Part shown: piece after piece, positions 13,438 to 25,319 of the stretch
How the letters are laid out: each line of letters opens with the position of its first letter
How positions within the stretch are numbered: position 1 is the first letter of the stretch
Source of the DNA: Chaetorhynchus papuensis
Taxonomy: Eukaryota; Chordata; Aves; Passeriformes; Rhipiduridae
Direction of reading: 5' to 3'
Length of the DNA: 64,000 nt
Assembly: GCA_013396525.1 (NCBI GenBank)
Contig: VWYX01000121.1
Coordinates: forward strand, 1,347,655 to 1,411,654
Made by a program: the position numbers and the translations under genes
Notes under the pieces: generated by a model
What the model was told of the DNA's origin: nothing
What the model saw: only the letters and a program-made list of their open reading frames with translations
The model's database searches: none

Positions 13438-16400
13438 CACCATGGCTTGTACCTTTGACATCTTTTACCAGACATGACGTTAATATATGTTAGAATAAGT
13501 TACAGTCAGTGCAAGACAGACTGGAGTTGGAATCTCAGAAAAAAATGGGCAAAGTAGATAGTGTTTTATCATTGTTTCAAATATCATGTCCATTTTGATA
13601 CATTGCCTTTCTGGCAAACTGGGTCCATCCTTCAGGAACTGCCAGCATGAAGCTGATAAGACACTACACACTACAAAATCAATCCAAGAGGTTAAAGTGG
13701 CAACTGGCATGGCTTCCTGTTCTCAACAACCTGTTGATATTTGGAGGGTAATTTGGACATTTCAGTTCTTTGCTGTCTTATACTCAGGATATAACTTTAG
13801 ATTCTGGGGAAGAATACAGAAAATATTAAGACACTGATCAAAGAGTACTTCTCAGATGCTTACACTGAGACCTCAAAAGAGTTTAGAGGTTGTGCACTTC
13901 ACCTTTTGATGCCTTTATTTGGGTCAGACTGTCAGACTGTGGCCCTTCTCTTCAGCAGTCTCACACTGGAGAGGGTTCAAGTGCCTATGAGCCAGGCAGA
14001 AAGCCACAGCAGCTGGCTGGGAGGGGACATTACTGCATTGTCCTCTCCTCCTCTTGCTACCTCTGGCAAGGTGAGAGTCCTCACCTCCTCTAGTTTTGAA
14101 ACAAAGATAAGGGAAATGTTTGGGTCTGTGAATTTTGAAGAAGACAATGGAACAAGCTGCATTCATCCCAGAATACAAGACAGAAAAATTCCCCAAAAAA
14201 CCCTTGGATGTCTTAGCTGTGTCCAGACTGTGGTGTGCTCATTTTAAGCATCTCCTGCTCTGGCCTCATTGGAGGAAGCAATACTTTGCAGGCCTGGAGG
14301 TAAAATGCTGATGAAATACCTGATGAAAGATTTTGACGGAATTGTACCTTAGTTAATGGCTGTCTTTTTAGAGACTATCTGAAAGAGAGTGGGGTAGAGC
14401 TGTATTCCTGACAAGAATAATCTTTGTATTGCACAGATATTTTGTTAAGGATCTCACAAAAGTAGGGTTTAGCAATTGTTTAGCAATATATTGCAGATGG
14501 ATAGGTCTGAGTACACAACTGCTAGAAGGCTAAAATGACCCCCAAATTTTCTTCCAGTTTTTTAAGACCTTGCATCCATCTGCCACATCTCTGGTTCTAC
14601 CTTGCATTTCTGGACCTTCTGAAAATCCCAGGTGTGTATAAGCATGACTCACACAACCTCCATCTGCTCCGTGATCAATGTAGGGCACAAGTACCTTATC
14701 TCACTGTCGTGAAGCCAAAGGGCTCCCTTCAAACTAAACATGCTTTTTTGTGCGGGCATAATGCCATCTTTAAAGGATACTGCCATCTAAAGATTTTATT
14801 GCGTTTCCATGTAACTGTTTGGATGACACAGAGGGGTATTAAACCTTGTGTCCTTATAAAAAACCAGTAATGTAATGGAAGATGAAAATGGATTCCAAAA
14901 AGCCAAATTTTTACAAGAGATCCTTAAGATTTAGAATTGCCATGGAATATCGCACGGCCCTGATCCTCTTGATTTAAATATTTAAATTTTCTGTTTTTCT
15001 CCATGTTACTTGCAATCCTTCACTTTATAAAGATACTTTGCTAATTTTGCAAGAAACACTGTACAAGGTTCCATCTTTTGGTGCTGGTTATCTGCTTTTA
15101 AAGGCAAATGCATGCAAAGATGCATTTCATCCAGACTAGAGGTTGAAATCCCTGCCAGATACTGCATAACACTAATGAAGATCAATACTATTTGTTCAGA
15201 AATAGCTCTAAAAAGGGAAGATGGTTCCAGTCAGTAAGTCCTCAGTTCACAGGCTTACCTACTGTTAACAGATTTACTCACATTGATCTAAGGAAATTTA
15301 ACAGGATATTTAAAACTAAATCCACTGTTTCTTTTAAATAGTTCCTTTCATCTGTAAAGAAGTTCTGGAAACACTGTGTGACAAAACAGAACTTTGAAAT
15401 CAATGGCAAAAGGTGCGTGGCAGGCGAAATTAGTAAAACTAGTTTTGAGAAGGAAATTATTTTGCATGTGTACTGATCAGAATAGAAAAACATTTACCAG
15501 AGCAAAACCCGCTACCTAGAAACAGTGTCACCTAAAACATTTCAGCCACAGAGCCAAGGAGTAAGTGACTGCAAAAAATATGAAATAACTCTGGTTTTGC
15601 TCAGGAAAGCCAGCTCCTTTACTTGAACGAATTTAATAACATTTCACTTGTATATAACTTGCAAGAGGAAAGAGACCTGTAAGTATTGTACAGGCATGTT
15701 TTGTATGATGAGCAGCCTCCTCCCAGCTGCAGTTTTTGAGGGCAGGGAGGGGGAGCAGTTGCAGCATTCTTTGTAGGGTCACCATTCACACTTCAAACAG
15801 GACATACATGGGAACAAGAATAACACTGGTGCTGTTCTGAATGTATATTAGAAAGCACCAAAGTGGATATAATTTATCCCTATGGCATCCAGATGCCATG
15901 GAAACCCACCTCATATAAGCCAGGATATTTCTTTTATGATTTAAATTCTGTTTCTTCCGGCCCAAATGAAGCATATGAATACCACCAAGGGAGAATTCAC
16001 ATATAAACGACCAAACGCTTCTCAGCAATTTCAAACTGTTTCTGAAGTGACAGTAAAACTTATATGATCCCTGGTAAATTTTCGATCCTTTCGATGCCTC
16101 AAGAAGAAACAGAAAACTAGTTTATGTAAAACTTTATGTAAAGCTTTGTCTATGACATTTTACACAAAACCAGATTGCATTGTACTTCCACTGCATGGGG
16201 AAATGGCCAGGACAGAGGGTGTAATGAAGATACTATTTCCCTACAGTGTGACTAATTAGAAGGTTCTAAAAGTTCTTAAAATCTTCCTTAATGGTTTAAA
16301 AAACCCTTTATTATCTCTTTTTTTATCGTGGTTCTTAATATCAAAAGGTTTTCACTTGTTGTGAGACAGAAAAGTAGATAATTTATATGTTAAAGGGAGT

Positions 16401-16830
16401 ATAAGATAGTTGTGTTGTTGGAAATCTATTTGATGAGCAAAGTTTAATTTTTTTTTTTTTGAGTGGCTGCATTGAAGACTGAATTTTCTGTAATACACTT
16501 AGAGTTCATTGAGCACCAATTGGAGATTTGATCAGCTTTCTGGTATTTTTTTCAGAGGCAAGTTAATCAAGCCACTAGAACTCTCTCGGTCCTCCCATAA
16601 AGTTTCTGTGGCTGAGTTCTGCCAGTTAGCCTTGTGCTGCAGAAGACAGACATTACCTCTCAATCATTCACCATCTTTCAGCTGTGTCCTTCAGCTTCTT
16701 CACAAATCTAAAATGAATCTTACTGCGCTGAAGCTTAGAAAACTCTCTTCCATAAAAGTGTTTCTTGTTAGCAGATGACTAATCATTGCCATCTCTGCCT
16801 TCTTGTGCTATAAGGAACTTCATAAAAGGG
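13438..16830. other. unique noncoding DNA
   Basis: No gene recognised. Landmarks are an 8-bp tandem duplicate 'gtcagact' at about 13923-13938 and a perfect 16-bp AT palindrome at 14972-14987 ('atttaaatatttaaat'). Frames of 111-113 codons at 13906 and 14535 overlap other frames and lack any domain. Confidence 0.6.
16448..16460. repeat. poly(T), 13 T
   Basis: T tract about 370 bp left of the antisense CR1. It does not belong to that element. Confidence 0.95.
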
Positions 16831-17352
16831 TAGAATGGTTTGGGTAGGAAGGAACCTTAAAAATCCTCTAGTTCCAACCCCCTGACAGTTTGCTCAGAGA
16901 CCCAGTCAACCTGGTCCTGAACACTTTTGGATATGGGGCATCCACAACTTCTCTGGGCAACCTGTTGTTGTGTCTCACCCTCACAGTGAAGATTTTCTTC
17001 CTAATATCTAATCTAAACCTTCACTCTTTTGGTTTGAAACCATTCCCCCTTTTCTTGTCACTACATGTGTGTAAATAGTCCCTCTTCAGTTTTCCTGTAG
17101 ACCTTCTGTAGGTACTGGAAGGTTGCTGTAAGGTCACCCCAGAGTCTTCTCTTTTCCAGGCTGAAAAAGCCCAATTGTGTTAAACTTTCTTTATAGCAGA
17201 GACACTCCATCTATCTAATCATCTTGGTGGGCCTCCTCTGGACTCATTCCAACAGGTCAATGTCCTACCTGGGCTGGGGACTGCAGAGCTGCAAGCAGTA
17301 CATCAGGGAGTGTCTCATGAGAGCAGATTAGAAGGGCAGAATCGCCTCTTTT
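16831..17352 (-). mobile_element. CR1 LINE, 3' region, antisense
   Basis: The best preserved CR1 copy in the window, about 520 bp, with its 3' end at the left. From left to right the plus strand reads the reverse complement of the tail ('agaatggtttgggtaggaag'), then 'agttccaaccccctgac', 'gggcatccacaacttctctg', 'ctcacagtgaagattttctt' and 'tccaggctgaaaaagcccaa', ending near 17352 with the block equivalent to 'gagaatcacctc'. It covers the 3' untranslated region and the end of the reverse-transcriptase ORF, with no intact frame. The 62-codon frame at 16890-17078 is spurious. Moderate divergence suggests a middle-aged insertion. Confidence 0.95.
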
Positions 17353-18109
17353 GAGTGTAGCTTCCCCTTGTGCTGCCTATATTTTCCTATGTCCCAATGC
17401 TGCAGCACTTGCACTCACAGGCATTGTTTTTTCACTGTCTACAACAGCTGCATTGACGGCAGTGGTTTGTGTGTGTGTCTGTGTGTATGAATACCTGGGG
17501 GAAAAAGTAACTGCCATGCTCAATGCTCTGGAACACTTTGACCATGATAACTGTATATTTATTTTTGTTGAGGTTGATCTACAGCTATTGGCAAGGTATA
17601 GGCATGGATTGTTTCAGTCAGCCCAGATGGAGCTCAAAGTAGAGTTTATTCAATGATATTTTAAAATACACAATTACACAAACGTTTTCTTACAAGTTCT
17701 GAGAATAACACTCTGTGTCGACTACAATATATGCTTTGCCTTCAAGGGCTGTTTTTGGTAAAGGCCACTTTTCTTTGTTGTTTTACGCCTTCATTCCCCT
17801 GCTATGGCAAATCTCTGTCAGAGGAGCTCAGGGGTAGGCTACAGGACTAGCTTTGGATGCTACCAGCCTGCATGAAGTTCTTTCCCCAGAGAGGATGAGC
17901 AGAACAGAGCATGGGCCAGCACGTTGGCTGCTCCAGTTTACACTTAAGCAGCTGCTGGCAGTGAATTGACATTAAAAACCAAGGTGCAAAGCCTGCACTT
18001 TTCTGCAGGGTATCTTCTGTGACACTGTTGGTGACCACCAGCAGAAAAAAAAAGCAGGAACAGAACAGAGGAGAGCCTTACCATCTTTAGTCACTCCAGC
18101 AGCTGATCA
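17353..18109. other. unique noncoding DNA
   Basis: Sequence between the antisense CR1 and the LTR-like block at 18.1 kb, containing the (GT)n tract. A 101-codon frame at 17351-17656 includes the repeat (read as VCVCVCV) and is spurious. Confidence 0.6.
17466..17488. repeat. short (GT)n tract
   Basis: About ten GT units with one TC interruption, about 110 bp to the right of the antisense CR1 copy. Confidence 0.85.
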
Positions 18110-18465
18110 GTGAATGTGATCACCTGTCAGGGTAGCTGTGGTCAGAGCTGCCACTGTAGGTTGTGCAGATGTATCTGGTCATGCTTTGAATTAGCTGCCT
18201 TGGATACGGCCCGACAAAGAGCTGAGGCAGCACGGGGTTCAGTGCAGGCTCCACTTGCAGTTATTTATTCAGCTTCTCCCGGGGTTTGCACAACCCAGGC
18301 TGAGAGCCGTGCTGCCATAGCTACACAGTAACATCACTCCTGCTAGTTTAAAGTTAGACTGGGCTTGTGGGCACAAGCTCCAGCCATGGCTCCACACAAA
18401 CAGACCAGCTCTGCCCTTATTTGTTTGTTTCAATTCCCCAGTGGGATCTTCAGGCACTGCTGCAA
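18110..18465 (-). mobile_element. LTR-like block, antisense (candidate solo LTR)
   Basis: Read on the minus strand, this block contains 'aagctgaataaataactgca' (complement of about 18256-18275), a polyadenylation signal. It is followed within about 80 bp by a GC-rich U5-like stretch with several CpGs, 'ctttgtcgggccgtatccaa'. The upstream part, toward 18460, would be U3. AATAAA followed by a CpG-containing region and 'ctgcctcag' is typical of bird endogenous retrovirus LTRs, and the CpG content stands out from the surroundings. No flanking duplication or exact ends are resolved, and no gag, pol or env remains nearby. If real, it is a solo LTR left after recombination. No restored viral sequence is proposed. 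Confidence 0.4.
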
Positions 18466-21400
18466 TAGAAATAATAATGAATCATTAATAACTTCTGCTG
18501 AATCATTTGAAAGCTATTCACTGTGCAGTTGATGTTTATTTATTAGTGCAGAGTAGGTGATGCAACAAAAGACAGCAAACAAAATGAGCTGTGGACTGTT
18601 TTGCTTCAATTTATTGAACATTTTCTTCTGGGAATAATTATGTCTTAAAATGAAAGCAAATTATGTGCATTTGTGGTTGGAAAGATTCCCCTTGCCTCCA
18701 AATATCTTCTGAAAGTAGCTTTGTTTATTAGTCTTGGTATTATTTTACTATTAATGCAATGCTGATAAAATGTCTGGAGAGAGGTGAATTTTTTCCAAAA
18801 TAGACTTATGAGATGTCAGAACTGGGTATGTTCTGTCCTTCTGTTAATATTTCTATGTTTTTTTGGCATAAATTCATGTTAACCTCCACCTTTGGGCCCA
18901 AAACAGCTAGATGGAGCTCTTTCCTCTCTAATTAACAGGAAACCATCTTAACTAATTTAAAATCTTTGGACCAATCTGCCAATGAAAATATTCTCATTTT
19001 TTAAAATAAGATAGCTCTGAGTAAGAGCTATGTAGGAAGGTTTTGCAAGATTAAACCCAAAGGCTTAAACTGGAAAGATGTTAATAATGAGCATGTGAAC
19101 AGAGCTGAATCTGCACTGCATGGACTGGCAAAAAAATATAAATGAAAGAGAATGAAATATGACTCGAAGGTTTCCTGTCAAGCAGTATCTTTGTCATATA
19201 TACACATAGACACAAATATTGAATTAGATGATATAATGATCTTTCTCTGTCTCTGACTCAATGAACCTAGACAGGTGCCAAGTGTACTCGTTAGTGAAGA
19301 TAGCTAAGGTGCTGCTAGTAAGAAGCTGTGTTGAAACAAGCCAGGTAGAGGTCCTATGATCTAAAATACCACGGCCAAGAGAAGACTAAACATTGTCTTT
19401 AAAATCTACAAAGCAAGGCAGCAGTCTCCTAGTTGCTCTTGCTAGGTTAAGAAAATCTTCCCTAGTATGGATATATTTCATTCTGTCAACCCTCAGGAAA
19501 TAAAGATAAATGAAAATGAGAACTATTTGTTTTAAAAATATGCACAGTAAAAATATTAATAATTTATATACATTTAANTAATTAGTTAATCACATTTCTG
19601 AAAAGGTAATCAATAAACAGAGATACGACAATATTTACTCTTTATTTTTCTTGCAAGCACACAGTTATGCTGGATTTACACTAAAACTTCTTAGAATTGG
19701 TGGAAGATTTTCCCACTGATAGGGGGAACTAAAAATAAACTACATCATGTAATTGCTTTCACAAACCACTAATCAAACTCTGCTCCTGAAACTGTGTTTC
19801 TGCCAGCTACTAAGGCAGCCTGGTTATTACAGACACACAACAGAGCCGTCTGCTTCTGCTTTGTTCTCCCCTTCCTGGTCTATTGCTGTGAGCTAGCAGA
19901 GAGGTCAGAGCTGCAGTGACACTCTGTGGCACCCATGCACCACCTCAACTTCAGACCACACAAGTGTTTTCCAGAGGCCACCTCGACTTCCTGCTCATTA
20001 TTCTGTCTGTGACCTGGCCCTGCCCTTCCTAGGCAGCCAAAGGATGCTGGGTGTACTCGCTTGCCTCAAGCACCTCCATTGCCATGGCCCAGGATGGAAG
20101 ACTCCAAAGGGTACTTTGGGATTTTCTCAGCTGTACATGGCACTGTGGACCTGAAGGAATCTGCTTGAGCTGTATAATTTAGTCTCATGATATTACAGTC
20201 AGTCACAAATTTTGTTCCTCTTCGCCTATTCAGCTCCAGCTAGCAATAGTTTTTGTTTCGCTGCCTCACAGGAAAGCTGTTACAGGATCTCACTGCAAGA
20301 TTAGAAACCTTCTACTCACCCACTATGACTTACTGCTAGCCCATTTATACCTACTTTGTCTTATACAAGTATACCTGAAACCTTAACTAAATCCTTCCTG
20401 ATGCTAATGGAATAGAGTCATGCTGTGGCTCCATGAGCAAATTAATTGCAGTCATACAACTGGATTGGTAGGCCAAAGCACTCAGTGATGACACTCTAGG
20501 ATTATATCCTTTACAGGCACTTTGGAGTTTATTTGGGATATGATTTATTTCAGTTGAACACCTCCATTACATGTATGATTAAAAGTTTTCCAAAGGAAAT
20601 CTGGGCTTCAGACCTTTTTTCCTGGATCTTGGGTCCCTCTAGGAAGTGCCACACTGTCTGTCTGCCTCCTGCAGATAAATGCCACTACTCACAGCAGTTT
20701 CCTCCTCGCATTATCTGTCTAACAGCAAACGTATGAAAGTATCACTTCTTTTCTTTCTTATGCTGTGCAAGGCACCACCTGCACCTCTGTCCACGTCTCT
20801 CCTCACAGCCTGCACAGTGTTTGCTGCTCTGTGCCACAGTCAAGGAGTGAATCCTGTGGCTTCAGCAGGTACCCCAGTAGGACAGCAATAATTAACTGAC
20901 ACCTGCATGCACAGATTTCTGTCTGATGACTTTGCCCAGGCTTGATTAATGCTGAATTGAGACTACTGGGATTACATCACCATTGGGATGATCAGTAGCA
21001 GGTATGAAATTTTCCACTGCAGTTGGAGCACCACCAAAAATCTCTCCTGTGAGCTGGCTTCAGGGTTTTGCCATCCTGACATGTAATTTTGCAAGCTGAT
21101 ATCTGTATTCAGAACAGCAGCTGTAACCCTGTGGAACTTTACAAACTTCAAAGCCTGGTCTGTGGCTAATCAGTATGAGGCGGACAAGTCCACCACAGGC
21201 AGGGTGCAACAAAGCTCTCCAAGACCATTCTCCACAGCTGCTTCCTACATCCAGAGCAAATAACTGACATAAGAAAAATTATTGAATCTTTTTCCATTCA
21301 GGGGCTGCATTGCTCTGTGTGTGTGTTGTGGGAGAGAAGGAGAGGGCCCTTTGTCTTCCCCCTGCTTCCCAGAGCATGGAAGCTGTGATCACCTATACTG

Positions 21401-24400
21401 CAAGGGCTGCCACCACTTGTTCAGAACAAAGGCAGGCCAAGATGCCTTGATAGAACTTGCCAAAAGAACTGAGGATACTCATGCCTTCTGCATCTCTGCC
21501 CATCCAGTCAGAGGGGTGCAGGCACCATCTTTTCGAGCTGAACAAGGATCATTCAGGACACTCAGGCCAAGCAGCAATGCTGCTCATCCATGCATGAGTG
21601 GATCATGAGTCTGTGCCAAGGATATACTTGTCAAGTAAAGGAATGCTCCCTTACTGCAGTGAGCTTCTCACTGTGTATGCAAGCCATCACTTCAGCAGCA
21701 CACTGCAAGGTGGAGGGCCACAAAAAGCAGCCTTGATGACAGTGCCCTCCAGATTACAGGTGCCTGCTGTGTCCTGAAGGACTGTGGGAGAACGTCTTTT
21801 GGACTGAAACACTGAGGAACAGTTTCTTCAGAAAAACAGTGCACTCTGCAGGTGAAACACCTATGATGACAAACAAGGGATGCTTTCTGTTCCTTCAGAT
21901 GGAGGACACCTGAAGCAAGATGCTTACACGTCCCCATCTTTTCCAGAAATCAAACTTCATAATGGAAATCATAAAGTTTAAAAAAGAGAAAAAAACCCAA
22001 AGTGTCTCTTAGATCTGCTTAGTCCTCCTCTTCCTCTGGACGAGGCTACAGTGGATTTTTTTAGCCCTAGTGTGGAGCTTCAATTTCTCAACAGTGTCAC
22101 TCAATACACTATTCCTTTTCAGCAAAGATGGTTACTCTATCTGTCTTCTTTCTGCCTCCTGTGACTTTTTCTGTGTATCAGTATGTGCTTTGACTCAGTA
22201 AGTCTCAGGAAACCACCCTCACTCTCCTGAGATGAGTCTCCTGCCCTCACAGGTCTTTCCTGGAGTAGCTGCTCTGGGGGATGTAGCAGCCAGAATATAC
22301 ATGGGATTCAGCTGAAAGGGATGGTGCGTGGGTGTGTTTTTTGCTGCTTAACAAAGATCTGACAGGAGAAGACGGCCTTGAGGGTGGCTTGCCTGCATGT
22401 GGCACTGCAGGGAGCTGGCAGCGACACAGTGGTGGGAGAGAAGCATGATGAAGGCTCTGTTATAGTTGAAGCTGCTCGGGAATGGGACAATCAATAAATG
22501 CTGCAGTAGTAGATCTAGCTGGTCCCGAGCAGTGGGAAGGGACTCCTCAGCAGGAAGATTCTCCTCCCATGTCAGACAGAACGCTGTCTCGCTTCCCCTT
22601 CATTCTTTTCAAATTTTAGGAAAAGAATCTCCCATCTTTTCTGTGCCTTGGCTTTGGCCTCAAATGTTTGATTCACAGAGGCTGAGCCCTTCCAGCCTCA
22701 CAAATTGCCCCAGTTCCTTGCCCCAGATGGAGTTAAAGCTGGAGTCCCATCTTTGTGTGTGGCCCTCCTACTCATGAACACTTAGGGGCCAAGCTTTCCA
22801 CAAGTACACGGCTATTCAAGGAACCACCATACCCTTCCCATGCTATGATGGCCATCAATACCTACAACCCACAGTCCCTTCTCAGACACCTTGTTCTTAT
22901 CCTATGGAAAAAAAAAGATGGCACATGCTGGGATGATGCAGAGCTTTAGCTCAAGGTGAAATACCTGTATCTAAGCAGAAATGGGTTAGCATAGGTGACT
23001 TCATCTTCTGAGCTGACAGGCTGCATCACTTCTAAGGAGATCAGTGTGGTAGGGAAATTGGTGGGAAAACCCACACGGGCAAGAAAAACTACTTAGGAGC
23101 AAGGACAGAGAAAGAGAGACCAGGAGGAGATGCAGGAAGTGGGAAAAACCCTGTCCAGGAGTGCAGACATCCCCCTGGGGAACAGGCCCCGCACTTGTCA
23201 GTTGTAACACACCGCAGTGGGGACAATGTTGGTAAAAACTGGTAAACATGGGCAAGTAAAAATGGCAACACAGTGCCTGTAACTGTCTGTTGGAAAGAGG
23301 GAAGCAGTCACTGTGCTGTGCAGAGCTTTTTCTCTCTCCACCAGGCTGTCTACCTGACACTGCTAGGTATAGGTTCCTCTCTAAGTCCCTTCCTCCTCCT
23401 TCTTCTCTTCTCAGGAACCCGGTCTTGAAGCTCTAAAGAAAGGACAAGGAGCTGCTGTTGTTGTCACTTCTCCTGCTCCTGAGGTCCTGGCCCTTTTAAG
23501 GGAATGTGGAGGAAAGATGGAGAGGAGTGGTAGCCAGCTGCTACCCCAGTAGCATCTCTGTGCTGTAAACACAGGGAAGCCTTTCAGCATGTACTTTTCA
23601 GTCTCATGGCTGAGGGCAGAAGTGGGAGCAGTAGTATTATTGTGAATAGTACCATCACTACATTGTCAGGTGATAATCCAGTGCCTGCAGGAAGGGGCCA
23701 TGCAAGAGCGTCAGCTTACAGTAAGCTAAGAAGAATGAATCACCACAGAGTGTTGTATTCACAGCTTTCCTGCATGTCTGGACTGAGCTAGATGCTCCTG
23801 CTGGGTGGCACTGGATGAAACGTTTGGGATGTAGAGACAGTTGCTACATGAAAAAATACTCTGGCAGGTTTCAGACCTTGTAGAATACTTTGCAAAGTGG
23901 TCAGACCACCAATATGCTAAACCACAGCTACAAATACACACCTGTAATACAGTTGCTAGAGGTCCACCTCTCCTCTTCCCAGCATGGAGGTGTGAGTATG
24001 AAACTGTACCCGTGCTCCAATTAAGCAGGACAGAGGGTGACTATTGCAAGTTATGGTGGGAATGGCCAAAGCAGAAGCCCCTCTGAATGTCCTCACATGC
24101 CTTCTGCAAGGGTTAGGTGTGGGCTCTGTAGATCAGTACTGGCATGGTGGCACTGTGACACAGGGCTAAGGAGGTTCAAAAAAGCGGCCAACTTTGTGGT
24201 GGAGTCTCAGTCACAGAAGTTTTAAAGCTGTCTGTAATGGACACAGACCTCCCCCTCTCCTCACAGTGTGATTATTTTCTTCAGAAAAACTATGTTTCTT
24301 TGCTCAAATTTCAAGCAACATTGCTAACGAGCTGCTGATACTGCCACTACATTATTCAGCTGTCCAAGAAGTTTTTGGCCTCTTCATCTCAAAGTTTGAT

Positions 24401-25303
24401 GAAAGATGTTGTTTCATCAAGTGTCTGTAAGTCTTGCAGGAGAATGGGCAGGTGTCTGATACTTTGACAGACAAACAAAGATTGCAAATTGGAAAAGGAA
24501 ACCGTGGCAAGGCTGGACTGCTAGCCAAAAGGAAAGATAGCAAACCCAGGGATGCCTCTATAGAAGATGAAATGTCTTTGCAAAAATAGCTGAGGCATAA
24601 CAGTTGTTGATAAATAGAAAGATAGAGATGACACTTGTTCATTTGAATGTCAGAAGAGATGCTTTGTGGGATCTGTGGAAAAGTCAAGAGCCTCCTCACA
24701 GCACAGATATTTTATATAACACCTAGTGGCAATGTGGCCCACACCCTGGCTCAAAACCCACTGTCTCCATGGAGCACTGGAACTCTTGTGAAATGATAAT
24801 TTCGTTTTAGTTTCCTCCAAGGGGAATTTAACTTGTGTGCACCAAAATCACATTGCCATCTGAACCAAGATGCTGGAACTGAGGCAGACAGGGAGGTCAC
24901 TTCAAAACTGTACAACTGTTTCAAGCCAGCGTGTCCAGACTCTTTCCTCGGTCTTTGAAGGATGAGGGGAAATAAGTTAAGGTTTTTTTATGTCGGTGTC
25001 CTGCCCTTATAGCTGAGATGTAACACTGTAGATTGATGCAATACCTACAGGATCCCTGATCTATTTCCTATGTTCACTTTCTTTTCTGAGGAACTTGGGT
25101 ATAGGGATGCTTTTTGGCATCTGACCCACACCGATATAAAAGCCAGTATCTGGACAGGGGAACTTGGAAGCATCCAGAGGTCAGTAATAAGGACATGACT
25201 TGTAGGCTGCCTCCCCCGAACCTATGATGCTGGATGACTTCTACTGCGCCCAAAAAGGCCAAGTTAATGGCAGACCTTCCTTCTTATTTATATGCAGAGG
25301 GTC
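18466..25303. other. unique noncoding DNA, locally GC-richer 21-23.6 kb
   Basis: The left half is AT-rich and includes the single N at 19578 and a 12-bp palindrome 'tttgggcccaaa' at 18891-18902. From about 21.2 to 23.6 kb the GC content rises and frames of 100-119 codons appear on both strands, as expected from fewer chance stops. A strong acceptor-like site lies at 23414. No repeat or exon was identified with confidence. Confidence 0.55.
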
Positions 25304-25319
25304 TTTTTTTTTTTTTTTT
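25304..25319. repeat. poly(T), 16 T
   Basis: Uninterrupted T tract. The sequence to its right shows no recognisable antisense retrocopy. Confidence 0.95.

Noticed and set aside
21282..21608. Cys/His-rich 108-codon frame resembling a RING finger ('GSCDHLYCKGC').
   Set aside because: Spacing does not complete the eight-ligand RING pattern, the frame lacks splice context, and no homologous protein is recognised.
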